Notes under the pieces: model-generated | The model's input: only the letters and a program-made list of their open reading frames with translations | What the model was told of the DNA's origin: nothing | Database searches by the model: none | Position numbers and translations under genes: made by a program | NCBI GenBank assembly: GCA_902728285.1 | Contig: CACVBU010001151.1 | Location: 404,923-468,922, forward strand | Direction of reading: 5' to 3' | Length of the DNA stretch: 64,000 nt | Origin: Clytia hemisphaerica | Taxonomy: Eukaryota > Cnidaria > Hydrozoa > Leptothecata > Clytiidae | In this document: positions 30,736-40,793 of the stretch, piece by piece | Layout: every line of letters starts with the position of its first letter | Position numbering within the stretch: position 1 is the stretch's first letter

Positions 30736-31305
30736 GCGAGCTTCGTTGCCGCCTGTATTTCAAAATTGGTATGAAAAATCCGACAATATTCCGTCATAAT
30801 TTTATTTCTTTGAATCTTTTAGGTAAAAGGATTGATAGGGCAGCTTGAACATTACTCCTAATGTACAAAAAGATTATTTTCTATTTTTTTCACAAGTTTG
30901 TAACATACTTTATCAACATTTTCAACTCTAAAATGCAGAATTTCAATTGCGTGTATACTTTTGAATTCCTTTGTCAATCCAATAATTTTTTTATGACTTG
31001 AAAAAATAGCTTGCCAAAGTTTAGAGCCTGTGTTATAAGAATATCGAAATTAGAATGCCACACTCTCTAAAATTATTAGACACTTTTAAGTCAAAATTTA
31101 GAAATATTAGTCGGAGTTTTGACAAGCTGACGATGTCTTTGCCTCTGTTATCTTTGTTATGAAATAGATAAAATACTTGAGAAGAGTAGAGCAACTGAGA
31201 CTTTTGTCGAAGTTTTGACGTTGCTAGCAAGGTACTCCCAAGTGGCATATCATCAAAATCTATTGTTTCATTTTATGCTTTTAACGAGGCGGCAACGAAG
31301 CTAGC
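30736..31305. mobile_element. Segment bounded by 19 bp inverted repeats
   Basis: GCGAGCTTCGTTGCCGCCT at 30736-30754 and its near-complement AGGCGGCAACGAAGCTAGC at 31287-31305 bound a 570 bp block directly upstream of LINE ORF1. Inside, the minus strand has a degraded coding-like region (31033-31248: DMPLGSTLLATSKLRQKSQ; another frame gives KLWQAIFSSHKKIIGLTKEF). Family unknown; it may be a short transposon with a dead ORF or the 5' leader of the LINE. Confidence 0.45.
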
Positions 31306-32440
31306 AGCTCTTTCTACAAAAAGACAAAGCAGATGGATGTCCAGTCGTTTATATGTTCATGGTTACATGTAATTTAAATTCAAGAAAATCAGAAAACATT
31401 TCCTCATTGTCATAATGTAACACAGCAAAGATTTATTATACACTGGATAAACTACTCATAAAACGATGGAGAGCGATCATTGTATTTTCATTGTTTCAGA
31501 AAACAATTGATGTTCTAGCTTTGTCCGCGAAGGACAACTGTCATGGTGGCTCGAAGATGTCTGATTTAAAAAAATGTTTATCAGTCTTATTTTAAAAAAG
31601 TTCTCTAGCTCTTTCATTTTGTACATTTGCTGAAAAAAAGTTTGAAAGTAAGGCTAGAATACCAAGCCGGATACATTTGTGAAATCTGGTGTGACAGAAT
31701 CATCATTAGACAAGAAATTCACGCAAAATGCTTATAGTGACACAAAATTTTCAATTGAAAATATCTTTCCAAGACTGTCCCCAGAAGAGCTGAAATTAAC
31801 ATACATAAGACTTGAATGTCTTGGCTCCAGTGTGGTATGAAAATCCTTTGGAGGCACGTGGTGGCAAGGTGGTTTTTCTGAGGTTGAAGTTTGAAAATTT
31901 TCGGTGTCAACATTCAATTTCTTATACACAACACATCTTTTGCATCTTTCTCACAGCTTGAAACGTCATAACGACTTATAATTAGCAGTTAAGTGGAAGA
32001 ATCTGACTCTTACAGGAAAGTTTTAAGTCTCTTTTGGGAATTGGATGAGTGATTTTCAATAAGAAATGCAATAAAAATGCTTCGAAAAATCATTTAATGA
32101 GGGAAGGAGAGTGAACAATAATATCATTACTGCGGACATAGCTAGTACACGAGAAATCAGCAAAAATCTGCTACTTGTATATCCAGTGTATTAAGCTGAT
32201 CTGAATTGTAACATTTAATAATCTGTCAGTGACATTATTCAAATTTGCTTCGAAGCTCGTTTCAGCAGCCATTTTGCCACTCCTTCCTCTACGCGGGTCA
32301 ACAATATTTCCATAAATCTACAAAGCTAGCAAGGTGCACTGTGAGAGCAGCGGACATCCAGATCTGAAGTAATCCACCAGCTTTACACACAACACGGAAA
32401 TGGAATGCAGAAGACGAAACTTACCAACTTATCTCGGTGT
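31306..32440. other. No gene identified
   Basis: No supported coding region, RNA gene or complete mobile element. The overlapping minus-strand ORFs near 31720-31930 are short, lack recognisable patterns and share no frame with a neighbour. Confidence 0.4.
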
Positions 32441-32518
32441 TACATCATAAAGACATTGTTGGATCTACGCAATCGGAGTCTTGAATATAACGCCTCCAGG
32501 CTGTTTGCCTCAATGCAT

Positions 32519-32685
32519 AGAAAAGAAAGACATGCTGTTGTCTGCAATCAAATCAAAGAAGTGGAAGCAGAAAAGAGAGAACTACACATTATACAATGCA
32601 CACAACAAGTTCGAATGACCAAGTGAAAGGAGAAGAGAGGAGAATAATGTTTGATTGCAGACAACAGTATGTCTTTTTATTCTTT
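32519..32685. repeat. Inverted repeat with ~36 bp arms
   Basis: GAAAGACATGCTGTTGTCTG and CAATCAAAT in the left arm are complementary to GTTTGATTGCAGACAACAGT and ATGTCTTT in the right arm. The loop is about 90 bp. A short plus-strand ORF (32405-32626) overlaps the left arm and is probably incidental. Confidence 0.65.
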
Positions 32686-33085
32686 TGAACTGCCTAAACC
32701 GTTACACTTGGAAACAACGAGGCACTCAAGATCTTGTTCGACGTGATCTCAAGACAACTTGATGCAATAAACAATGGCAAGAGACCTCAAAAGACAAAGA
32801 TCGATGGTTCAATAAAGTTTGTGTGACCAGGACAAAAAGACTACATACATCTGACCTGCCAAGAAAATGGTTGTTGACGAAAGATGGGTAGAAACCTGGG
32901 ATATCTCAGCAGATTTACCAGAAAATCAAAGCTCCTTTATGGTCGTGGCTTCTTCGTAAAGACGAAAGACAGATCTGGACTTATTTCGTACTTTCCAGTC
33001 TCTTGTTCGTAGTTTTTCTGACTTTCTGGTTCTGTGTGAGTTATTTACTATGTTTTCTAACTTACTGAATGACTTACCGACAGAT

Positions 33086-33165
33086 CGTCACCGGTGGGAT
33101 TCGAACCCACTAAATGCAAAGTTCCGATGATTTGAAACCCAATGCCTTAACCACTGCGTCACGGA
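33086..33165 (-). tRNA. tRNA-like sequence (pseudogene or SINE head)
   Basis: The minus strand carries an A-box-like GCAGTGGTTAAGGC and a perfect B-box/T-arm GTGGGTTCGAATCCCAC. The length (80 nt) and long variable region resemble class II tRNAs (Ser/Leu). The acceptor stem pairs at only five of seven positions and the anticodon stem around TTTCAAA does not pair well, so a functional tRNA is unlikely. Confidence 0.5.
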
Positions 33166-33268
33166 TTCATGCCGAGATAGCGTTTTTGATGGCTATTTAT
33201 ATTGTACAAACTGCAGACCAGACTGTATTAAGAGAAAATCACAAAAGAGTGCTTTTTTCGAGCTCCAA

Positions 33269-33350
33269 CCCTAACCCTAACTGATAATAACCCAATTCCT
33301 AGATAATCTGATACGTAACCACACCCAAACCACACCCAAACCCAACCCTA
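33269..33350. repeat. Telomere-like AACCCT tract and CCCAAACC repeats
   Basis: AACCCTAACCCTAACT is two and a half copies of the metazoan telomere repeat complement. It is followed by related degenerate repeats ACCACACCCAAACC and CCCAACCCTACC. It is too short to be a telomere and is interstitial. A similar degenerate tract lies beside the second tRNA-like sequence. Confidence 0.7.
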
Positions 33351-33433
33351 CCAGGTCGCCTGCAGGTCCTGACAATATTCCCGCATACCGGATCCGAAAA
33401 ATAGATACATGTCTTTCGTCTTTACGAAGAAGC

Positions 33434-33780
33434 TTTCACCCTCCTTGATCATCCTGACCACATGGAAACCTGACATCGTTGTTTGGTGCACGGAAAGGAA
33501 GGTTGTGTACTTAGTTGAATTGACCGTTCTGATGAGGACAATATCAATACTGCTCAGGTACGAAAATATGATCGTTGCGAGGAGCTGTTACAGAAGTGCG
33601 AAGATGTAGGTTGGAACGCAACCCGTCACCCAGTAGAAGTTGGCTGTAGAGCTTTCGTCGACAATAGGTTGGAGAAGTGGCTCATCAACATCGGCCTCCC
33701 CAAACGCACAATAAACAAGCCGATAAAAGAAATAGAAGAGATAATCGAGAAAGCAAGTCACTGAATTTGGAGAAACTAAA
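33434..33780 (+). pseudogene. Retroelement C-terminal fragment (KPDIVVW ... VELTV)
   Basis: LIILTTWKPDIVVWCTERKV and VYLVELTV lie in one plus-strand frame. One base later (near 33521) the coding sense continues as DEDNINTAQVRKYDRCEELL, GWNATRHPVEVGCRAF and LEKWLINIGLPKRTINK. The RPD-x-V-x-W...LxELTVPxE...PVEVGCRGF pattern is a recurrent C-terminal domain of animal retroelement proteins that may be nuclease-related. A single frameshift separates the parts. It may come from the same family as 25560-25830. Confidence 0.65.
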
Positions 33781-34072
33781 GAAAAATGACAGTGAAGTAG
33801 GCAACCTATCATCTTGTGCAAGTTGGACCTACATGGCTGTTTTTTGTCGTTACCAACAATTCAAGCCAGTCACAAACACTTGGATCGGGACTCACCTCAG
33901 TGAGGGGCCAGTGCGTTATGGATACCGTCGAGAGGGGTCCCGGAAACGGAACCCATTCTCTCCTGATAACCCATGAAGACTTGATCCGGTATGCGGAGCA
34001 ACGTGGCTGGCAATCACTTACTAAGGTAATGTGTTATTCGTCGCCACTCTGGAATAGCTTATTTTTAACGGG

Positions 34073-34152
34073 CACAAAATCGCTATCTAATTTAGATTCG
34101 GTCAAAAGTAACAGCGTTTTTGTCTCTGCTGTAGATCATACTGAGACGTTTT
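34073..34152. mobile_element. Solo right arm of the foldback family
   Basis: CGCTATCTAATTTAGATTCG, then TTTTTGTCTCTGCTGTAGAT and ATACTGAGACG, match the right arm of the foldback element at 41919-42485 (CGCTATCTAATTCGAATTTT, TTTTTGTCTCCGTTGTAAAT, ATATTGAGACAG). No left arm is present. Confidence 0.65.
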
Positions 34153-34399
34153 GCGTTTTGCGTTTATAATACCTAAATTTACTGGCTTGCAATTGAAATT
34201 ATTACAAGAAGCCAGAGCGGCGTGAAGGTCCAGCTGACGTGGCAATAACCGAATGTCGTTCGTACCGGGTTTCTTAAGTGACGCAAAATAACTTCCTTCC
34301 CATCCTCCACTCAGAGTTTCTATTCTTTGACACATTAATTGTTAATTGTATTGCTAAGTTTTGAAAGTTTTTGATGCATTTCCCGAAATTTCGAAACTT

Positions 34400-34484
34400 T
34401 TGCCGCTTAGGGGATTCGAACCCACTATATACAAAGCAACTATAATTAGAACGCCAGTGCCTTAACCACTCGGCCATCGAGTCA
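34400..34484 (-). tRNA. tRNA-like sequence with intact Pol III boxes
   Basis: On the minus strand TGGCCGAGTGGTTAAGGC is a good A box and GGTTCGAATCCC a good B box, with class II spacing. It shares CTTTGTATATAGTGGGTTCG with the copy at 33086-33165 (CTTTGCATTTAGTGGGTTCG). The first seven bases do not pair with the last seven, so no proper acceptor stem forms. Probably a tRNA-derived SINE head or pseudogene. Confidence 0.5.
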
Positions 34485-34544
34485 CGACTGCATTAAAGAG
34501 TTCAAAGTTTCTTATAAACATGGTATTTACTCCAAACTCTACCC

Positions 34545-34630
34545 GGGGGCTAAAACCCTAACCAGGGGTTAACTCCCATCCCCAACCCTAGCGCTAGTCC
34601 TAGACCTGACCCTACCTGAAACAACCCTTT
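34545..34630. repeat. Degenerate CCCTAACC-like tract
   Basis: AAAACCCTAACCAGGGGTTA, then CCCCAACCCTAGCGCTAGTC and CTGACCCTACCTG. It is a loose version of the AACCCT tract at 33269 and again sits about 60-100 bp 5' (minus-strand sense) of a tRNA-like sequence. Confidence 0.55.
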
Positions 34631-35028
34631 AATCTAACCGGGAAATTTGACTCTACTACAAATTCAATCCAAAACATAGGTGAAACATCGCGCGGGTAGG
34701 CGGGGCAAAAATTCTAGATCGGTGGTTGGTTTAGCCTGGACTTGTTAATTTATTGCGCGCACAGGCCCCGACAAAGACAAAATCTTTTCGATCAGTTGCT
34801 TTTTAAAGGTCCATTCTCTGCTGCGCGCTGGACCAATTAGTAGGGGCCAATCCTTATGATCCGTAGCATTTTGCCTGGGGCTCAACCGCATGTTCGAAAG
34901 TAGATAGGATTTTGAAACTTTTTTGAGAGGGGACCCGCGAATTAGGCCTGGCAATTTTTTTTGGCCAAAAGGCTTAAGTTGTAGGCTATACAACAAGTCT
35001 CATGTATTATAATATAAATAAATATTAC

Positions 35029-35379
35029 CTTGCAACATTTAAACTTGAATCTTCTGTCTTTGTGTCTGTGATTTAAACTGTATATACTGCTAATCCCAAC
35101 AATGATTTCTCCTTCAGGACAGTTCCATGTAAAATCACCATAGAAGTTATTGACAAAATTACTTGTCCATTCGCATTTATCTGTCACAATCCCTTGTCTG
35201 CAGTTTAATGTCCATTTTCTGTCGTAGAAGAGGTAATCATAGGTGCTTTGAAACTTACTTAGATATTGATTTTTAGGGCACTCAAGTTTAAAATCGCGAC
35301 CTGGTCTGTTAGTTAAGTCAGCATTATTTCCTTGTAAAAGAATGATGCATATCATAAAAACAAGGATAAAATGCTTCAT
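35029..35379 (-). CDS. Dermatopontin-like secreted protein, first coding exon
   Basis: The minus-strand start at 35379 gives a clear signal peptide (MKHFILVFMICIILLQGNNA). The mature part has two dermatopontin-type repeats: FKLECPKNQYLSKFQS with YDRKWTLNCR, and FTWNCPEGEIIVGISSI with KDRRFKFKCC. The C-x(n)-DR-x-W/F-x-x-x-C pattern is the hallmark of the dermatopontin family of extracellular-matrix and defence-related proteins. The coding sequence meets a donor (TGCAAG|GTAATA) at 35028, so a further exon, probably holding the last repeat, should follow at lower coordinates; it was not found before the TE-rich region. At 117 codons it is shorter than vertebrate dermatopontin (about 200). A TATA-like box lies 146 bp upstream. 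Confidence 0.8.
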
Positions 35380-35524
35380 TGTAATTTTTTTCTAACTTTC
35401 TTCTAAAAGAAAAAAGTTCAAAAATCTTTAAGGAAAATGTATCTCTCAACTAAAACTTACTAATCAAGCTAATCAAGTTTTTAAAACTGAAAAACTCAAA
35501 GATGGGTGATACGCTCGGACGGGA

Positions 35525-35532
35525 GTTTTATA
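35525..35532 (-). promoter_or_regulatory. Candidate TATA box for the dermatopontin-like gene
   Basis: The minus strand reads GTATAAAACTCC. A transcription start about 30 bp downstream (near 35495) would leave a 5' leader of about 115 bp before the ATG at 35379. Confidence 0.4.
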
Positions 35533-35574
35533 CTCGATACACATCCCATAGCCAAGGTTCTAAGCTAATACCTT

Positions 35575-36290
35575 AAAGGGCTCTGACCATAGTGAATTTT
35601 CTACATAGCAAAACCATGGCATATTATGTATTTTTTGCTAGGCCAACTATTCCTGAATGTAAAAAGGTAAATGTCGCGCTGAAAAAAATGAAGAAGAAAA
35701 TGAAGACGTTTGTGAAGAAGAGTATTTCACCTTTGAGGATCTTATTTTCGGCGAAAAATAAACATTTTGAAAACTTTGTTGCACTAGATGACAAAAAATA
35801 GACTTTCGGAAATTTTTGTATCAGCTTCTTCGTTTCAAAAACTTGTAAATAGTGGTTTTAGACCAATTTTTCTTCCCAATTTTTCGTTCAAAAAGAGTGA
35901 TAACTTTGAAGCATCAATTTAGAAAGTTCTTCGAAAAACTTTAGATAATTTAGCTCTAGTTTAGACGAGCCACTTTTCGCCTTGCCTATTTCTAATTGTG
36001 AATAAAAGTTGGCTTAAAGTGAGCTGTCTAAAGTCAAATGCATTGCCTTCTTTCAATCTTTACTAAGCAAAGGTTTTAACTGCCAACTTTGTGCCCACTT
36101 TCTGCCTACTCGAGCAATTAGAATAGGCAGGGCAGAAAGTCGGCCGTCTAAACTAGAGCTTAATCTTTTACAGACAATTTAAGAAAAAATTCGAAACAAA
36201 AAGGTTAGTTACCCATTAAAACTATAACATTTTATTAACGTCTTCTTAAGTTTCATAACGTCATTTTTGTAATTAAATTGCTTATTACTC
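35575..36290 (+). mobile_element. GGGCTCTGACCATAGT element, truncated copy
   Basis: AAAGGGCTCTGACCATAGTG starts a segment that follows the complete copy at 47094-47812 throughout: CTATGGCA-like sequence, the acidic ORF region, AATTCGAAACAAAAAGGTTA, ACCCATTAAAACT, TTCATAACGTCATTTTTG. The right terminus is missing. A MITE (35951-36162) is inserted in it that is not in the 47 kb copy. A one-base change near 35687 shifts the small ORF out of frame. Confidence 0.75.
35951..36162. mobile_element. 212 bp MITE nested in the previous element
   Basis: TAGCTCTAGTTTAGACGAGC at the left and GCCGTCTAAACTAGAGCTTA at the right are inverted. The similarity continues inward (TTTTCGCCTTGCCTATTTCT against AGAATAGGCAGGGCAGAAAG). 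It interrupts sequence that is continuous in the copy at 47094-47812. Confidence 0.78.
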
Positions 36291-36321
36291 TTGATAATAA
36301 TAAATTCAGAAACAACTTATA

Positions 36322-37584
36322 CAGTATATGGCCCCCAAAACGGAGACGGCCCCCAAAACGGAGGTCGCCATTAAAATGAGGATTTTGAGCTGTAGATTTA
36401 TCAGAATTAAACGATTTTTTTTTTAATTTTGAAAGAATGATGGTTATACTTAAAAATGAGCATGTTTTTGCTGGTTTGAGACAGATTTAAAATAACATGT
36501 TTGCGTCTAAAGGAAATATTTTAACACCAAAATTAGATAAAAATTGCATATAACTCACTCTAGCTCCTTGGATATTGAAAATAAGTTATGAAAACGGGGT
36601 ATAGGAAACTTTCTACACCTAATGCCGTTCAGAAAATGCAAATACATCTGTGACTTTAGAGGCTGGGTAAAAGATATAGCATCTTGAAGGTCAACCAGTA
36701 TTTTGGAGCCCTAGAATCAGCATTGATAAAACCGAAAATTCTAAATATGAGAAAAAGCAAAAAATCTTGGAATTCTATTCCTATCACCTTGAGTTAATAG
36801 TTTATAACAAAAAATTAACATCATATATAAAATCTTTCGCTGAATCAGCAAAAACGGCAAATTCTGTCATTTTTTTGCAAAATATAGGAGAAAAATATCT
36901 TTAAGGCATAATATTTTCAGTTTCAGTTAAGCTTTTTTTCTAAAATTTCCACAGCATATTCCATACATGAATGGAACTATTTTCAAAAGAGATTTGCTTT
37001 CAAAAACTTGATTAAGACGTTGTTAAATCAAAATTGTCATTTTGAAAATTTCTAAATTTTCAGTTTGGACTTTGCAATATCGAAAATCTTGAAATATTTC
37101 ATAAAAATCATAAATTTTACATCCATCGGGTCGTAAATTTAAGGGAAAACACAAATATGTTCATGAAGAGAACAAATTTGATAGAAAAGTGCGAGAGGCA
37201 TTGGAAATCCAATTCCGTCAGACGGCGCCACATAGTGACCATGGTCTTAATTTAGACGATGGTCAGTATGTGACATCTAGGTTCTGGAAGCCAATGCTCT
37301 CGCACATTAGGGAGAAGACACTGCATTGACTTTTTTGACGTCAAAAAAAAAAAGTCAAGGTAGCGCCTTCAACCGTTTGTATTGTTTAGACCTGACGAAG
37401 ACCTGCACCAAGCAGGTCGAAATATTGTTTACACGAAAAATATATACAGAATGACCATTAAAATGTTATTTAAAATATGTTCATAGTTTTTTCCCCTATT
37501 ACCACTGGGCTTAATAATTTGATTTTAACTACACCTCCGTTTTGGGGGCCCCAAACCTGCATTTTGACAACCAGGGGTATACTG
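36322..37584. mobile_element. TA-flanked 1.26 kb element, CAGTATA ends
   Basis: CAGTATATGG at the left and CCAGGGGTATACTG at the right are inverted, and TA lies on both sides, as in Tc1/mariner elements. Just inside the ends are copies of GGCCCCCAAAACGGAG (twice at the left, once inverted at the right), likely subterminal repeats. Two more copies of CCGTTTTGGGG lie outside the right end near 37705 and 37888, the latter followed by a degenerate terminus ATTCTGTAAA. There is no transposase ORF. The interior also carries the hairpin ACCTGCACCAAGCAGGT near 37400. Confidence 0.72.
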
Positions 37585-37989
37585 TAAAAATTTTATCAAA
37601 TAAATTTATGCCCAAAACCCTCTAAATCATATTTCAAAACTATGGTCAAAATTTTGTATTCATATCTTAAAGATATCTCGAGAAATCGCTAAAATTTCAA
37701 ACCTCCGTTTTGGGGACCATTAGAGAAAAGCTACCTATCTTTAAGCGATTGAAAACTATTGTTGAAATTGAAAATTTTGAAAAAGAACTTCCAGGAAATA
37801 AAGTAGAGATGTTAAAGGTTTTCATGCAGCAAAAATTTTTGTAAAATCTCTTTTCCTCTAGATTTGAGAGAAATTTCAAATTTGATCGCCGTTTTGGGGG
37901 CCACATTCTGTAAAGATAATTTTTTATAGTATCAAGGAACTCAAAACAAAAGTTTTATCTTCAAATCTCGTAACCAAAGGAAATAAATT

Positions 37990-38215
37990 TTAACTGAAAG
38001 AAAATTTCTCAGATTTGGCGGAGTTCCCGCCAAATTAAAGTTTTTCGGCCATCCGCCAAATTTAATCCCCCGCCAAGATTTAATCCCCGCCAAATTTAGT
38101 TTTTTTCTTTTTATGTCCAATTTTTCACAATTTATCCCCGATATCAATATTTTCACCCTGATTTTGGATTTAAAGAATCGTCATCCGCCAAAATTAAATT
38201 ATCGTCAAAATTAGC
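37990..38215. repeat. CCGCCAAATTTAAT subrepeat cluster
   Basis: CCGCCAAAT(T)TAA(T) occurs at least five times in this stretch, spaced irregularly, with CCCCGCC linkers. Related pieces occur near 38765. Short spaced subrepeats of this kind are common in non-autonomous DNA elements, but no TIRs were delimited. Confidence 0.55.
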
Positions 38216-38247
38216 ATTTCTGTTTTAGAAACAGTAAATTTGAGACA

Positions 38248-38623
38248 CAATGCTGGACAAAAGGTTTGTAGACTTCTGCAATATTTGCAAAATACTTCAA
38301 TATCGATCAAAAACAAGTTCCAAAGAGGTTCTGGGTGCTTTCCAAACCCACCCAAAGCTGTTCAAAGCTTTCAAAGTCACCCACTGCAGTCTAACCACAA
38401 TAGGGCAAACCACAAGTGCATGATTAACTGGCTTACACCAGTATCAAAACGCTGATTTTTTGCTTGTGGTTCCCTCAAAAGCAATTCAAAAGCAATGCAA
38501 CGACTTCAAAAGTGTTTTTCTTAACTTCCATCCCCTTTCAGACACATTGAAGAGTCATTTTGATCTATTTCTCACCATTTTTCACTGAAATTTCATTTGT
38601 CTACAACCTTTTGTCCAGCATTG
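38248..38623. mobile_element. 376 bp MITE, CAATGCTGGACAAAAGG ends
   Basis: CAATGCTGGACAAAAGGTTT plus GTAGAC at the left is an almost perfect complement of GTCTACAACCTTTTGTCCAG plus CATTG at the right. No significant ORF. CA lies on both sides, so the exact border and target size are uncertain. Confidence 0.85.
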
Positions 38624-39065
38624 CATCTTTCTGATTCTAGTGTCAGAACGTTAACTAAGAATCTTCTAAAAAGGATCTATCAAAAGTACGCCTTTATGTC
38701 TCAATTAGCTCAACATTAACATAACAAATAAATAGGTATATTTACACGCGACATTTTCCCTGATCTGCCAAATTAAATTCCTGCCAAAATTTCTTTCCCT
38801 TAAAGTAGTATAATTTTGACTTTACGAAAGATGTATATATACTATTACCTTAAAGGCCGCTACGCACTCAGCATTTTATGGTCTGGGAACAAGGTGCACG
38901 GTTTAATTATTGTATGAATTACATAAATTAAGCCTTCAAAGGCTGTTGCTTTGAGCACAACAGGAGTTGAAACTTTTCAACTTTTTTCGCTGAGCTGTGC
39001 AGCTTCCCTATTGTTCTTTTTTAATTAGCCAATCAGAAGAGACATTCAACTCTCTTATACCGTGT

Positions 39066-39126
39066 GCAAAAATATCATCACCATCACCATCCACCATCCA
39101 CCACCGCCACCGCCACCGCCATCACG
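39066..39126. repeat. CAT/CCA/CCG triplet microsatellite
   Basis: ATCATCACCATCACCATCCA followed by CCACCGCCACCGCCACCGCC. It lies at the 3' side of the LINE fragment at 39130-39560 and may be its microsatellite tail, a feature typical of RTE-type elements. Confidence 0.8.
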
Positions 39127-39129
39127 AAT

Positions 39130-39560
39130 GGACCTAGATCGGAAACAAACAATATCCTTCCCTCCAAAGCTCTCGATCAGCCATTGCAGTGCCCAGTTTC
39201 TCAATCTCTAGCCCTGTTTCCCGTTTCAAAATATCAAGAAATGTGCGCTTTCTCGAGCACCTAGGGCTCGAAGGACACCAAAGTAAGATCTCAGACACGA
39301 TATCGTTTTTCCCACGGAAACAGTGACCTAAGAAAGAGACGATTCTACTTGTCAAGAAAGAGGAAATTCTTGGGAGTCCATGATAGATCTCTTAAAGGGT
39401 TGGGTTGTTGCGCCAGTCAAAATTCTGGACTCTTTTCAAAAGGTTTGTATAGAAGCCATGAAGGCTCTTCAGTATAGTTTTTGTTATGGTCCAAATCTCC
39501 GAGCCATATAGAAGAATTGGCTCGATAAGCTTTCTGATTGATTCAAATTTTATTACAGAA
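39130..39560 (-). pseudogene. RTE-like LINE 3' fragment
   Basis: The minus strand encodes the C-terminus of an RTE-type protein: ILLYGSEIWTITKTILKSLH, then VQNFDWRNNPTL, then IYHGLPRISSFLTSRIVSF, LGHCFRGKNDIVSEILLWCP and SSPRCSRKRTFLDILKRETG. The LLYGSE.WT, L..GHC.R and GR...R..Y.D.L..DTG blocks are diagnostic. One stop interrupts it. Only the last ~140 residues remain, so it is a 5'-truncated insertion. Confidence 0.82.
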
Positions 39561-40740
39561 TGCGAATATGGTTCTTTCTATATTCAACCGTCTATACATT
39601 TCAACTGGCTACCATACAAGTTCATGCTTCGTAGTAAAGCTTGATCAATAAGCTTTACGTTTACACGATTTCTTTTCAAAACTTAATGTATCTTCTCCTC
39701 GTTACGTCCTTAGTCTTAAGAGGTATCAAAGGGTGGTTTTTCACCGAGACTGTCTGGCGAAAATCGATTAGCTGAAACAAAGAAAATTGATAGAAAAGCA
39801 TTACTGACTCCCAAAACAGTTGTCAAAGCGTTTACAACCCTTTGAATTTGAAGAAAATTTTATTAAAAAACATCAACTCACATATCAAGGGATTTAGAAT
39901 TACAGCCTTCTAATGAACATTTTCTGTGACAAGATTCCTCGTCTTTTGTATCAAATCCATACAGATGAAAGTTTGCTCTTCAACTCTATCGGGAAAGAAA
40001 ACACTTTTCCCATATGACCAATTTTTTACAAAAGAATCCCACTGCACATTCTGCTACTTTTATGGCAACCAATTTATTTATGCTGCCTTTTTCGCTTAAT
40101 TGGTCATTAAGCCAAGAGAGGTCTACCCCTCTCTTGGAGAACAAAAGGTTTAATGACCAATTTTCGACGTTAAATCTGGAATGCTGATATGAAGCGATCA
40201 AAATCTGATGTTAAGCACGAATCTTCATTGTATATTTTTTACAACCCTTAGAAATTTATGAAAAGGACCGTTGATGAGAACCACTTATCTATCTAGCGTA
40301 GTGAAAAAGCACCCGTAGTGAAAAAGCACCCCAAACCTACCTCTTGTAACAATGGCAATAACGAGGGGAAGATTGATTATGTTTATAAAAGAATTCGTAA
40401 AAGTGATTTTGAGCTTTTGTTTCGTTTTAAGCCAAGCTATTTTCTAGGTGAAAACATTTGTGTTTAGTTGAAAATGAAAACATGACCCTTCAGGTCCTTC
40501 GTAGTTTTGATACAGGGGGTGGGTTTACATCTGTAGGGGAGAATCGATTAACACTCCCTTTGTCGATAACAATTCAGAACATAAACGAAACAAAAGCTCA
40601 AAATCATTTCAGGACCATCGTACAAAACATAACAGAGGGGATGAGTGCAGCATAAGGAAAACGTTCATGAGAAAATTATTAATCCATTATACATCACTTT
40701 CTCAAAGTCGTTTAAAAAGTTTTTCTCTGAGATATACACA
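39561..40740. other. No gene identified
   Basis: AT-rich sequence without a supported coding region. The GAAAAAGCACCC motif is duplicated in tandem at about 40300-40330. Inverted matches are present (TTGGTCATTAA near 40100 and TTAATGACCAA near 40150, separated by CCTCTCTTGG/CCAAGAGAGG), giving a possible 60 bp hairpin at 40097-40163. Confidence 0.4.
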
Positions 40741-40742
40741 AA

Positions 40743-40793
40743 AGAACTCCAGCGTGGTAGATTCTACCCTCCTGGGGCTAATAGGGTTAAAAA
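40743..40793. mobile_element. Solo TTAA-type end (family B-like)
   Basis: GCTAATAGGGTTAA with CTACCCTCCTGGGG just inside is the reverse complement of TTAACCCTATTAGCCCCAGG, similar to the family B ends at 10569 and 18983. No partner end was located. Confidence 0.45.

Larger units (their letters stand above)
32948..33433. repeat. 23 bp perfect inverted repeats around a tRNA-like block
   Basis: GCTTCTTCGTAAAGACGAAA (32948-32967, continuing to 32970) and its exact complement at 33411-33433 bound a segment that contains the tRNA-like sequence at 33086-33165 and the telomere-like tract at 33269-33290. Either these are TIRs of an element or the arms mark a local inversion. Confidence 0.7.

Noticed and set aside
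33086-33165. Functional serine/leucine-type tRNA gene
   Set aside because: The B box is perfect, but the acceptor and anticodon stems do not pair; treated as tRNA-derived sequence.
33269-33290. Chromosome-end telomere
   Set aside because: Only about two and a half repeat units, with ordinary sequence on both sides.
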